Of a stretch of DNA of 64,000 nt, positions 22,615 through 31,653 are shown piece after piece. Numbering within the stretch: position 1 is the first letter of the stretch; each line of letters begins with the position of its first letter. This DNA is from Bacteroidetes bacterium GWC2_46_850 (lineage in GTDB: Bacteria > Bacteroidota > Bacteroidia > Bacteroidales > Dysgonomonadaceae), in the NCBI GenBank assembly GCA_001768325.1, contig MENQ01000006.1:55643-119642 (forward strand), written 5' to 3'. The notes under the pieces were generated by a model. That model had not been told where the DNA came from. It saw only the letters and a list, made by a program, of their open reading frames with translations, and searched no databases. Position numbers and translations under genes: made by a program.

Positions 22615-25443
22615 ATGAATAAACAACAAAACAACAATTACGATACGCTGGTCATCGGTGGTGGCATTGCCGGTCAGGAGGCAGCGTTGAGTCTGGCAGA
22701 CATGAATCACAAGGTGCTGCTGGTGGAAAAAGGACTTTCCATCGGGGGGAAAATGATTCAACTGAGTAAGGTGTTCCCGACGCTCGACTGTGCCGCGTGT
22801 ATCACCACGCCCAAAATGTCGGAAACAGCACGCCATCCCAATATCACGCTGATGTTAAACAGTGAGATCGACGGGATCGACAAAACAGCCGACGGTGATT
22901 TCGATATCAACATAACCAACAAACCGCGCTATGTCATTCAGGAAAACTGCACGGGATGTCAGGAGTGCGAAGTGGTATGCCCCGAAGTGCGCAGTGATGA
23001 ATACAATACAAATCTGGCAGGCCGCAAGGTGGCTTATATTCCCTTTAGCCTGGCCAACCCTCGCATTGCCACCATCGACCGTCAGGACCATTCGGCACCG
23101 TGCATCAATGCCTGTCCGGGGGGTGTAAAGGCGTACGGATACATCACGCTGGCCCGCAACGGCCAGTACGAGGAGGCGATGAAGCTCCACCTGGAGGACA
23201 TTCCTTTTCCCGGGAGTCTGGGACGTGCCTGCTACCATCCTTGTCAGAGTGCCTGTACACGCGGCATGGTGGAAGAGCCGGTAGACATCCGGAAGATAAA
23301 ACGGTATTTCTCCGACTGGTATTATGAAAAATACCCGCAAGCCCCTTCGGTGGAAACAAAGGAAAAAACGGGAAAGAAAGTCGCCGTGATCGGTTCAGGC
23401 CCTGCCGGCATAACCGCAGCCTATCACCTGGCGCTAAAAGGACATACCGTAACCATCTTCGAAGCGGCTCCGGCAGCCGGTGGCATGTTGCGCCTGGCCT
23501 TGCCTGAATATCGTGCACCCAAGGACGTGGTGGACAGAGATCTGCAGAATATCACTGTATTGAGCGTGGATATTGAAGTAAACAAAAAAATTACCGACCT
23601 GAAATCTCTGAAGGAACAGGGTTTTGATGCCGTGTTCGTGGGTATTGGCACACACAAGGCAACCGCCTCGGGGACAGCAGGGTCCGACTTGAAGGGTGTA
23701 ATAGATTGTCTGACTTTCCTTCGGGAAGCCAACATCGGCAAGCGCGAAGACTTGACCGGTAAAAAAGTGATGGTGATCGGCGGTGGAAATACGGCCATAG
23801 ACGCTGCACGTACCTCGCTGCGCCTGGGTGCCGAAAAGGTCATTGTGGTATATCGCCGCAGTCGTGAGGAGATGCCCTGTTTTGCCCCTGAAATTGAAGA
23901 GGCGGAAGAAGAAGGCGTAGAAATCAGGGTGCTTCGTAATCCCGTACAATATATCGGCGAAAACGGGCAACTCACACAGATCAGGCTGACGAAAATGCAA
24001 CTGGGAGAGAAAGACGCCAGCGGACGCCGCAGTGCAGAGCCCATCGCAGGATCGGAATACGTGGAAGAGGTGGATTATGTGATTGAAGCCATAGGACTGC
24101 GTGCCGATACCGCTGCATTTGGCGGACAGGTAGAGCTGAACCGGAACGGAACCATCCGTACCGATGCCACGACACTACAGACATCGGTGGAATATATTTT
24201 TGCCGGAGGGGATACCGTTACCGGATCCACCACGCTCATTGAAGCTGCCGGACAGGGAAAAAAAGCAGCTTTCTACATGGATAAATGGCTGCGCGGAATG
24301 CAGATGCACGATTTTGAAGAGGGCGACAAGCTTCCCGCCATCGACAAGCAGATCGTGTTGAACAGATTTAAAGGCGAGAAGCGTCCGCAGGTAAAAAATG
24401 CGGTGATACCCCTGGCTGAACGAGCCCGCAGCTGGGAAGAAGTGGAAAAGACGTTTACCGAGGAAGAAATGAAGGCGAGCACACAGCGCTGCCTGGATTG
24501 CAGCAACTGCCGCGAGTGCCATCAGTGCGTGAATATCTGTCCAGCCAATGCAATCGATTTTTCACAAAAAACAAAAACAGTGGAGATCAAGGCAAAATCG
24601 GTGGTCGTCACCACAGGCTACAAACTATTCCCGCCTTCGGCCAAGCCCAATTACGGCTATACGAAATATGCCAACGTGATCGATGCCATGCAGATGGACC
24701 GGCTGATTGCTCCCACGCGTCCATTTAACAATGTACTTCGTCCGGGTGACGGGAAGGTTCCCGACAACATTGCCTACATTCTCTGTACGGGTTCGCGTGA
24801 TTCGGCCATCGAAAACGGGGGCTGCGTATCCGATTGCAGTAACAACCCCATTTGTTCCCAGATATGCTGCATGTATTCCATCAAGCAGGCACAATTATTG
24901 ATGGGTGCACTGCCCATGGCGGATATCACCATCTATTATATGGATATCCGTGCCTTTGGCAAGGGATACGAGGAGTTCTTCCAGCAAACCAAAGGAATGG
25001 GTACGAACTTCGTGAAGGGTAAAGTGGCAAAAATCCGCGAAACGGACGACGGCAAAGGCGATTTGATTGTGCGGTACGAAGATGTGACCAAAGGAGTCGT
25101 GAAAGAAGCCAGACACGATCTGGTCGTCCTTTCCGTAGGGGTGGTACCGAATAAGGAGGTGCCGCAGATGTTCAGGGGAGAAATACTGGCGCTGGATGAT
25201 TTCAACTTTGTCAAACAGACAGACGAACTGGTGAGCCCCGCCCTGACCAGCATCGAGGGCGTGTTTGTCGCAGGTGCCGCATCGGGACCGAAAGATATCC
25301 CCGATTCAATCCTGTCGGCTGGTTGTGCCGCATCGGAAGTGGCCGGATACCTGAGCCGGAAAGAAGCACTTTTGGATGACAAAAAAGGTCGCTTCACAAT
25401 CATGCAGCAGGCTACAAAGGGAAAATCTATTTTACAACAGTAA
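22615..25443 (+). CDS. HdrA-like flavoprotein with inserted GltD/NfnB-type module
   Basis: A 942-residue multi-cofactor protein. Order of parts: HdrA-type FAD domain (GGGIAGQEAAL near residue 16; HdrA cysteine motif LDCAACITTPKM near 60); one ferredoxin motif CTGCQECEVVCP near 104; a GltD/NfnB-like Fe-S domain (CINACPGG, CYHPCQSAC) near 163-220; an FAD domain (GSGPAGITAAYHLA) and an NAD(P)-binding domain (GGGNTAIDAARTSL, VVYRRSREEMP) near 260-560; a cysteine-rich cluster CLDCSNCRECHQCVNICP near 626; then the rest of HdrA (TTGYKLFPPS, CTGSRD, SGPKDIPDSILSAG). The insert would let NAD(P)H feed the Hdr core. It is far longer than a normal HdrA (~650). Start at 22615; the next gene follows after 11 bases. 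Confidence 0.85.
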   Translation: MNKQQNNNYDTLVIGGGIAGQEAALSLADMNHKVLLVEKGLSIGGKMIQLSKVFPTLDCAACITTPKMSETARHPNITLMLNSEIDGIDKTADGDFDINITNKPRYVIQENCTGCQECEVVCPEVRSDEYNTNLAGRKVAYIPFSLANPRIATIDRQDHSAPCINACPGGVKAYGYITLARNGQYEEAMKLHLEDIPFPGSLGRACYHPCQSACTRGMVEEPVDIRKIKRYFSDWYYEKYPQAPSVETKEKTGKKVAVIGSGPAGITAAYHLALKGHTVTIFEAAPAAGGMLRLALPEYRAPKDVVDRDLQNITVLSVDIEVNKKITDLKSLKEQGFDAVFVGIGTHKATASGTAGSDLKGVIDCLTFLREANIGKREDLTGKKVMVIGGGNTAIDAARTSLRLGAEKVIVVYRRSREEMPCFAPEIEEAEEEGVEIRVLRNPVQYIGENGQLTQIRLTKMQLGEKDASGRRSAEPIAGSEYVEEVDYVIEAIGLRADTAAFGGQVELNRNGTIRTDATTLQTSVEYIFAGGDTVTGSTTLIEAAGQGKKAAFYMDKWLRGMQMHDFEEGDKLPAIDKQIVLNRFKGEKRPQVKNAVIPLAERARSWEEVEKTFTEEEMKASTQRCLDCSNCRECHQCVNICPANAIDFSQKTKTVEIKAKSVVVTTGYKLFPPSAKPNYGYTKYANVIDAMQMDRLIAPTRPFNNVLRPGDGKVPDNIAYILCTGSRDSAIENGGCVSDCSNNPICSQICCMYSIKQAQLLMGALPMADITIYYMDIRAFGKGYEEFFQQTKGMGTNFVKGKVAKIRETDDGKGDLIVRYEDVTKGVVKEARHDLVVLSVGVVPNKEVPQMFRGEILALDDFNFVKQTDELVSPALTSIEGVFVAGAASGPKDIPDSILSAGCAASEVAGYLSRKEALLDDKKGRFTIMQQATKGKSILQQ

Positions 25444-25454
25444 GGAAAACGACG

Positions 25455-27659
25455 ATGAGACAAAGAATAGGTGTATATATTTGCCATTGCGGCGGAAATA
25501 TTTCCGACTATGTGGATGTGGAAGAACTAAGTAAGATGTTTCACAAGGAAGATGGTGTGGTCGTTTCAAAAGATGTCATGTTCGCCTGTGCCGACTCCAA
25601 TCAGAAGGCGATGGTTGAGGATATTCAGCAATATAACCTGGATGCGATTGTGGTGGCATCCTGCTCACCAAAGCTGCACCTGCACACGTTCAGAGCAGTA
25701 GCCGGAAGGGCCGGATTGAATCCGAACAACTATGTGCAGGTGAATATCCGCGAACAATGTTCGTGGCCTCACAGCGACCGTCCGCGGGAAGCAACGGTGA
25801 AAGCCGCCGGATTAATCCGTGCAGGCATCAATCGTGTTGTATATTCTGAAGCGCTGGACAGCATTGAAATTGAAGTCAAGAAAGCGGCCATGGTGATCGG
25901 CGCCGGCATTTCGGGCATGAAAGCAGCCATCGACCTGGCACGTGCAGGCAATGAAGTGTATCTTGTGGAGAAAGATTACTTTGTGGGTGGCCATATTGCG
26001 CAGCAGGAAAAACTCTTCATGACGGGACAAAGCGGCAAGGAGATTGTGAAAAGATTGTACGACGAGATGAAGTCATACAAAAACATCACCGTTTTTACCG
26101 GAGCTACCGTCTCGAAAGTGACGGGCAGCCTTGGCAGCTTCAATATCGAAGTAAAGGTGAAACCCCGCTTTATCAATGGAAAGATGGATAAACAGTCCGT
26201 GAAAAGGGTGATGGATGATTGTCAGGTCACGGTTAGGGACAGGTTCAATGAAGGTCTTACAACGAGAAAAGCGATCTATAAAAATTATCCCGAAGCATTG
26301 CCCGATGTACCGGTTGTGGACATGGAAGCACTCAGGGATCACCCCGATTTTCTGGAAAAGCACAAGGCAGTCATCAATCCGAACGAACAGGAGGAAACCA
26401 TTGCCTTGCTTGCAGGATCGGTGCTTGTAACCACAGGGTTTGACAATTACGAACCAAAAGAGGGAGAGTTCGGCTATAAAAATATTCCGAATGTAATCAC
26501 CCTCCCACAGCTAAACCGGTTGATGGAGTTGTCACCTGAAAAGCTGGTTTACAACGGAAAAGAGATCAGAAGCGTGGCATTTATCTACTGCGTGGGTAGC
26601 CGCCAGAAAAAAGGCGAGAACAAATACTGCTCCCGCCAGTGCTGTACCTCTACCATCTATACGGCATTGCAGCTGAAAGAGAAATACGGAAAGATCCAAA
26701 ATTACCATCTCTATCGCGATATACGTACCTACGGCAAACAGGAGATTCTGTACGACCGGGCATCGAAACAGGGTGACTTGTTTTTCAAATACGAAGAAAA
26801 GGAATTGCCGACGGTGGAAATGAACGGCAATGCGATCACGCTGAAGGTGAAAGATTATCTCACGAACAAGAAAGAGTTGGAAATCACGCCCGACCTGGTC
26901 GTTCTCGTCACCGGCATGGTGGCCCGGGCCGACGCGCCGCATATCTCCGAACTGTTTAAAATACCGATCGGAAACGATAAGTTCTTCAACGAGATACACC
27001 CAAAGCTAAAACCGGTGGAGACGGTGATCAAGGGCGTGTATATCGGTGGGACCTGCCAGGGCCCGAAAAACGTGAGCGAAGCGGTGCAGTCATCACTGGC
27101 AGGCGCCTCCAAGATCACGGCATTGCTGAAAAGCGGTACCGTGATGGGCGACCCCGTGGTGGCCCGCATCGATGCCGATGTCTGCACCTGGTGTGGCAAA
27201 TGTGCCGAAGTGTGTGACTACACGGCAATCAGGGAGACCATTACCAAAGCCGGGAAACATATTGCCGGCGTGAACAGGAGTGTTTGCACGGGTTGCGGTA
27301 TCTGTGCCCCGGTTTGTCCGGTGAATGCGATTGAAGTGGCCAAGTACACCGATCATGAGATAGAAGCGATGATTGACGGCTTTGCTGCCGAGGTGGAGAT
27401 CAGGGAAGAAGATGTATCCGCCGTGAATGAGGGAAAAGAAGACTTCGTGGCAGCCCATATGAAAGAATATCCACAGATATGGAAAGATATCCTCGACACA
27501 CTCGACACGGAGAAGAAAACGATCCCCGAAATGGTGGATACACTGAACATGGCTCCCGAAATGGTTACCTGGCATCTGATGACCATGAATAAATATGGAG
27601 TGGTATCGCCTGCCGGAACAAACGACAAGGAAGAGTATTATTATTACAAAATAAAATAA
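25455..27659 (+). CDS. Second HdrA-like subunit (QmoA/QmoB-type)
   Basis: A 734-residue FAD/iron-sulfur protein. It starts with the HdrA N-terminal domain (GVYICHCGGNISDYVD; VASCSPKLHLHTF), then FAD-binding GAGISGMKAAIDLA near residue 140, the central GGTCQGPKNVSEAVQSSLAGA block near 530, and two [4Fe-4S] motifs CTWCGKCAEVCD and CTGCGICAPVCP near 575-625. The last ~80 residues look like a small winged-helix-type add-on (IPEMVDTLNMAPEMVTWHLMTMNKYGVVSP). Family knowledge: paired HdrA-like proteins plus a QmoC-like protein define quinone-interacting Qmo complexes. It has one base between its stop and the next gene. Confidence 0.88.
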   Translation: MRQRIGVYICHCGGNISDYVDVEELSKMFHKEDGVVVSKDVMFACADSNQKAMVEDIQQYNLDAIVVASCSPKLHLHTFRAVAGRAGLNPNNYVQVNIREQCSWPHSDRPREATVKAAGLIRAGINRVVYSEALDSIEIEVKKAAMVIGAGISGMKAAIDLARAGNEVYLVEKDYFVGGHIAQQEKLFMTGQSGKEIVKRLYDEMKSYKNITVFTGATVSKVTGSLGSFNIEVKVKPRFINGKMDKQSVKRVMDDCQVTVRDRFNEGLTTRKAIYKNYPEALPDVPVVDMEALRDHPDFLEKHKAVINPNEQEETIALLAGSVLVTTGFDNYEPKEGEFGYKNIPNVITLPQLNRLMELSPEKLVYNGKEIRSVAFIYCVGSRQKKGENKYCSRQCCTSTIYTALQLKEKYGKIQNYHLYRDIRTYGKQEILYDRASKQGDLFFKYEEKELPTVEMNGNAITLKVKDYLTNKKELEITPDLVVLVTGMVARADAPHISELFKIPIGNDKFFNEIHPKLKPVETVIKGVYIGGTCQGPKNVSEAVQSSLAGASKITALLKSGTVMGDPVVARIDADVCTWCGKCAEVCDYTAIRETITKAGKHIAGVNRSVCTGCGICAPVCPVNAIEVAKYTDHEIEAMIDGFAAEVEIREEDVSAVNEGKEDFVAAHMKEYPQIWKDILDTLDTEKKTIPEMVDTLNMAPEMVTWHLMTMNKYGVVSPAGTNDKEEYYYYKIK

Positions 27660-27660
27660 T

Positions 27661-28722
27661 ATGACAAAAGTAAATCCTGAATTTGCAACAGAATTAACAA
27701 AATACGGCATAGGCGACTTCAACGCCTGTTTCAACTGCGGAAACTGTACGGCAACCTGCTCATTATCTACCAGCGACAGTTCATTTCCCCGTGAGATGAT
27801 ACGCTACACCACGCTGGGCCTGGAAGATGAGATCAGGTCATCGCTGAAACCGTGGGAGTGTTACTATTGCGGCGAATGTTCCAGAGAGTGTCCGCGCAAG
27901 GCCAATCCCGGCGAGTTGATGATGTCGCTGCGGCGATGGCTCACGGCGCAATATGACTGGACCGGTCTCTCGGGACTGCTCTACCGCTCACTGACCCTCA
28001 CCGTCACGGCGCTACTACTGGTGGCTGCCGGTGTATTCCTCTTTGCCCGCACCGTCCACTTCGATGCAGAGGCATTACTCCATACGGGACACCGCTTCGA
28101 GATGCTGGCAATCGCCACCGTCTTTCTGGTGATCTTTATCCCCAACCTGTTTCGGATGTGGTATTACACCATTGTGAAGAACGGGGTGAAAGCACCCGTA
28201 AAGAGATATCTCACAACCCTGTCCGAGTTGTTTGTGCAGATGTTCACCCAGAAAAGGGCCAGAGATTGCGACGGGAAGGACAACTTCCGCTGGCTGGAAC
28301 ACCTGGTGCTGGTGTTCGCCTACCTGTCGCTTCTCTTCACCACTGTCTTCCTCAACTGGTTCGGTACCGGGAGCCTTTTTATCATCGTGCTCGGTTATGT
28401 GGAGAGCTTCCTCATCTTCGTCATCACCGTCCATTTCGTCTCGGGCAGGATAAAGCGGAACAAGGCACTGAACACGTTTTCACAGCCCTCCGACTGGCTG
28501 TTTGTGATCTGGCTGCTGCTGATGGGACTGACCGCCTTTCTGGTGAGGCTCTTTATAGACCTGCAGATCCTCGAAGCCAACATCTGGATTCATCTGATCC
28601 ATCTGACCGTGTTGGCACAGTGGGCGCTGATCATCGTCCCCTTCGGCAAATGGACCCATTTCCTCTACCGCTCGTTTGGTCTCTATTTCGTCAAAATAAA
28701 AACGATGCAGAAACCGGCGTAA
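27661..28722 (+). CDS. QmoC-like membrane subunit (HdrC domain plus b-type cytochrome-like membrane part)
   Basis: A 353-residue protein. The N-terminal ~90 residues are HdrC-like, with two cysteine clusters (CFNCGNCTATC and CYYCGECSRECP) for [4Fe-4S] clusters. From about residue 105 there are six hydrophobic helices with several histidines at helix ends (WLEHLVLVFAY, ITVHFVSGR, WIHLIHLTVLAQW, KWTHFLYRS), as in HdrE/NarI-type haem b domains. This is the QmoC/HmeC-type architecture and would anchor the complex and exchange electrons with the quinone pool. No HdrB-type CCG protein is encoded here, as is true for Qmo. A terminator follows at 28760. Confidence 0.86.
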   Translation: MTKVNPEFATELTKYGIGDFNACFNCGNCTATCSLSTSDSSFPREMIRYTTLGLEDEIRSSLKPWECYYCGECSRECPRKANPGELMMSLRRWLTAQYDWTGLSGLLYRSLTLTVTALLLVAAGVFLFARTVHFDAEALLHTGHRFEMLAIATVFLVIFIPNLFRMWYYTIVKNGVKAPVKRYLTTLSELFVQMFTQKRARDCDGKDNFRWLEHLVLVFAYLSLLFTTVFLNWFGTGSLFIIVLGYVESFLIFVITVHFVSGRIKRNKALNTFSQPSDWLFVIWLLLMGLTAFLVRLFIDLQILEANIWIHLIHLTVLAQWALIIVPFGKWTHFLYRSFGLYFVKIKTMQKPA

Positions 28723-28759
28723 ACGACAAATTCCCTGTTACCCGGATATAAAATAATCG

Positions 28760-28793
28760 AAAAGGGGCTTTCATAACAGAGAGTCTCTTTTTT
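28760..28793 (+). terminator. Terminator of the sulfur/Qmo-like operon
   Basis: AAAAGGGGCT pairs with AGTCTCTTTT (two G-U pairs), loop of about 12 bases, followed by a T run. Confidence 0.6.
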
Positions 28794-28873
28794 GACGTTT
28801 ATTTGCACGGAAAGAAAAATCTGTCGATATCCCACTCTCCCCGCCAACCCAATCTTTTAAATTTACAAGGCTT

Positions 28874-28906
28874 TTTGGGTTCTTAAAAAGAAAACATCTA
28901 TATTTG
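28874..28906 (+). promoter_or_regulatory. Probable promoter of the XylR-like regulator gene
   Basis: TTTG at 28874-28877 and TATATTTG at 28899-28906 with a 21-base spacer. The start codon at 28950 follows 43 bases later. Confidence 0.5.
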
Positions 28907-28922
28907 AGGACTAATAACAATG

Positions 28923-28946
28923 TTTTTCGTTAAATGAAAACAGATA
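28923..28946 (+). repeat. Degenerate piece of the dispersed repeat
   Basis: GTTTTTCGTTAAATGAAAAC followed by AGAT aligns with the copy B end block (GTTTTCGCTAAGTGAGAGC then AGAA) with a few changes. It lies in the leader of the regulator gene, as copies A and B lie in leaders of other genes. Confidence 0.4.
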
Positions 28947-28949
28947 CCG

Positions 28950-30110
28950 ATGAAGAAAATACTGATACTGATTGATTATTCCAGCGAATTCAGCCGACGA
29001 CTATTGCGGGGCCTGATCCAATATTCCAAAGAACATGGCCCCTGGATCTTTTACCGGCTACCTGCTTACTATAAAACGCTATATGGTAAAGAAGGTATTG
29101 TGGAATGGGCAAGAGAATGGAAAGCAGATGCCATTATTGCACGTTGGGACCATGAAGGGACAAACATATTGGCCACGTTAAACATACCGATCGTGCTTCA
29201 AAATTACAGGGAGCGGAGCCCCTATTTCTCCAACCTGACCGGTGATTATTTTGGTACAGGACAAATGGCTGCGAAGTTTTTCATCAAACGACGCTATCGT
29301 AATTTTGCCTTTTATGGCAATAAGAATGTTGTCTGGTCACGTGAAAGGGCGGAAGGGTTCAGGACCCAGATAGAAAAAACGGGTGGAAATTACCATTATT
29401 TTGAAAGTGATAATCTTGATGGAGAAGAATGGGGAACCAGCCATATACAGCTCGATGAGTGGCTCTTGTCGTTACCCAAGCCGGTGGGTCTGTTTGCCTG
29501 TGACGATAATTTTGCTTTAAGAATATCGCAGATATGCAAAATCAACAACATCAAAATACCAGAAGATATCTCTTTACTAGGGGTTGATAACGACGAATTA
29601 ATTTGTAACTTGTCAGATCCTCCCATCTCTTCCATTGTTACAGATGTGGACAAAGGCGGTTATGAAGCCGGGAGGCTGATAGACAGGCTAATGAAGGGAG
29701 AGAGGAAAGAGCCCTTTAACATCGTCATCGAACCCACAAGGTTTGAGCTGAGAAAGTCGACCGAAAAATACCATATCGCCAATGAACATATCTCAAAAGT
29801 CGTCAACTACATCGAGGATAACTTCACCTCGGATGTCAATATTGAAGCATTTTCGGAAATGGTTCCGCTATCACGGCGCAATCTGGAAGTGAAGTTCAGG
29901 GAAGAAATGGGGACTTCCATCTATCAGTTTATCCTGCAATGCCGAATCGAATATTTTGCTCATCTGCTGTTAACTACCGACAGAACACTCCTCGATTTGG
30001 CTTTGGAGTCAGGATTCAATGATTGCAAGAATATCTCCCGCATCTTTAAAAAAATAAAGGGCTATACTCCGGTTGAATATCGCAAAAAGCACCACGATAG
30101 TAGACAATAA
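28950..30110 (+). CDS. XylR-type regulator: sugar-binding domain plus AraC helix-turn-helix
   Basis: A 386-residue protein with an N-terminal LacI/periplasmic-binding-like domain (ILIDYSSEFSRRLLRGLIQYS, DYFGTGQMAAKFFIKRRYRNFAF, GLFACDDNFALRISQICK, ISLLGVDNDELIC) of about 270 residues and a C-terminal AraC-type DNA-binding domain (YIEDNFTSDVNIEAFSEMVPLSRRNLEVKFREEMG, ALESGFNDCKNISRIFKKIKGYTPVEYRK). E. coli XylR has this plan. Its place directly before an N-acetylglucosamine transporter and nagA/nagB suggests it senses GlcNAc, a phosphorylated derivative or an oligosaccharide and controls the glycan locus. There is no membrane segment, so it acts in the cytosol. Confidence 0.88.
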   Translation: MKKILILIDYSSEFSRRLLRGLIQYSKEHGPWIFYRLPAYYKTLYGKEGIVEWAREWKADAIIARWDHEGTNILATLNIPIVLQNYRERSPYFSNLTGDYFGTGQMAAKFFIKRRYRNFAFYGNKNVVWSRERAEGFRTQIEKTGGNYHYFESDNLDGEEWGTSHIQLDEWLLSLPKPVGLFACDDNFALRISQICKINNIKIPEDISLLGVDNDELICNLSDPPISSIVTDVDKGGYEAGRLIDRLMKGERKEPFNIVIEPTRFELRKSTEKYHIANEHISKVVNYIEDNFTSDVNIEAFSEMVPLSRRNLEVKFREEMGTSIYQFILQCRIEYFAHLLLTTDRTLLDLALESGFNDCKNISRIFKKIKGYTPVEYRKKHHDSRQ

Positions 30111-30165
30111 ACGTTTTTTGAAATTAGAATTACGCTTTTAAAGCATATTTCCATTCCTTAAGTTA

Positions 30166-30173
30166 TAATTTTG
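30166..30173 (+). promoter_or_regulatory. Probable -7 element before the sugar transporter gene
   Basis: TAATTTTG fits TAnnTTTG and lies 55 bases before the ATG at 30228. No clear -33 element, consistent with a regulated promoter. Confidence 0.4.
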
Positions 30174-30227
30174 TGTAAACAAGTGCATGGAGTCACCACT
30201 TCATGGCTGCTTCTTAATGCTAAAAAG

Positions 30228-31601
30228 ATGAACAATACATCCCCGATCAATCACGTACAGGATAAACGCACCACGATCCAATCGATGGTCATCCTGGCAT
30301 GCCTTTTTTTTATTTTCGGACTGGTATCCTGGGTAAACACCATTTTGATACCCTATTTCCAACTCACGCTGCAACTTTCGAATTTCCAGTCCTACCTGGT
30401 TACCTTCGCGTTTTACATTGCCTATCTGATCATGGCCATCCCATCCTCGTTTCTGCTCAATAAGGTAGGTTACAAAAAAGGGATGATGTTCGGATTGTGG
30501 TGTATGGCTTTGGGAGCATTGCTCTTTGTGCCGGCGGCCTACTGGCGTATTTATCAGATATTTCTGCTGGGATTGTTTTTGTTGGGTGTGGGCCTTGCCA
30601 TTTTACAGTCTGCCGCCAACCCTTACGTGACCATTGTTGGGCCCATTGAAAGTGCAGCCAAACGAATGAGCATCGTGGGCACCGGCAACAAACTAGCCGG
30701 AGTAATCGCCAATCTTGTTTTTGCGGCGGTGGTCATCCGGGAATCAGACAGGGTACTCATGCGCGAGATTGAAGCAGGAAATTATACCGGAGCGGCTCTC
30801 GAAACAGCGCTGGACACACTGATAAAAGGGGTCATGACGCCTTATCTTATCCTGGCTATTGCCCTGTTCCTGTTCGGTATCATTATCCGTTATTCGGCGT
30901 TGCCCGAGCTTGATCCTTCGGTCATCAACAAGAATCGCGGCGGAGACGGCAGCGACCGGAGTTCCATTTTTCAATATCCGGCCTTGATGCTTGGAATAGT
31001 GGCCATGTTTTTTCATATCGGTACACAGATGATTGCTTTGGGAACCAGCATTCAATATGCCGGGACCATGGGTGAAAGTCTTGCCGGCCCGGCTAAAAAC
31101 ATCCCTTCATACACTATGTTTCTCACCTTCATCGGATATTTCCTGGGCATCGCACTCATTCCCAGATATTTAAATCAACGCCGTGCCCTACTGATCAGTG
31201 CATCCATCAATCTGATCCTGTCCGCGCTGATTATTACCACTTCCGGCACGGTGAACTTCCTTGGGATGGCTACCGACATTTCTCTCTGGTATCTTGTGAT
31301 GATGGGATTGCCCAACGCATTGTTATACGCCGGAATATGGCCGCTCGCCATCAACGGGTTGGGAAAATATACCAACCTGGGTTCGGCTTTTCTGGTCATG
31401 GCTTTGTGTGGAAGTGCGATCATGCCCATCGTCTATAACGCTTTTGTAGAAATGAACACATCCCTGTCCCTCTTCGAAGCAATGAAAAGGGCTTACTGGA
31501 TTCTGATTCCATGCTTTGCTTACATTGTCTGGTATGGTGCATGGGGATACAAAATCAATGCTTGGAAAAAGACAAAATACCAGCAGGCCCTGCTCCCCTG
31601 A
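30228..31601 (+). CDS. nagP: Major facilitator sugar importer, probable N-acetylglucosamine transporter (NagP/FucP type)
   Basis: A 457-residue inner-membrane protein with about twelve hydrophobic helices. The FucP-family marks are seen: ACLFFIFGLVSWVNTILIPYFQ in helix 1, FYIAYLIMAIPSSFLLNKVGYKKGM (helices 2-3 with the loop), and LQSAANPYVTIVGP. The ATG at 30228 is preferred over an upstream TTG. The next genes encode GlcNAc-6-phosphate deacetylase and glucosamine-6-phosphate deaminase, so GlcNAc is the most likely cargo. No GlcNAc kinase gene is found in the window. Confidence 0.82.
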   Translation: MNNTSPINHVQDKRTTIQSMVILACLFFIFGLVSWVNTILIPYFQLTLQLSNFQSYLVTFAFYIAYLIMAIPSSFLLNKVGYKKGMMFGLWCMALGALLFVPAAYWRIYQIFLLGLFLLGVGLAILQSAANPYVTIVGPIESAAKRMSIVGTGNKLAGVIANLVFAAVVIRESDRVLMREIEAGNYTGAALETALDTLIKGVMTPYLILAIALFLFGIIIRYSALPELDPSVINKNRGGDGSDRSSIFQYPALMLGIVAMFFHIGTQMIALGTSIQYAGTMGESLAGPAKNIPSYTMFLTFIGYFLGIALIPRYLNQRRALLISASINLILSALIITTSGTVNFLGMATDISLWYLVMMGLPNALLYAGIWPLAINGLGKYTNLGSAFLVMALCGSAIMPIVYNAFVEMNTSLSLFEAMKRAYWILIPCFAYIVWYGAWGYKINAWKKTKYQQALLP

Positions 31602-31653
31602 TGCAATAAGTCCGGGTGCCTGGTTTTGATACAATACACTTAATTAAAAAAAT

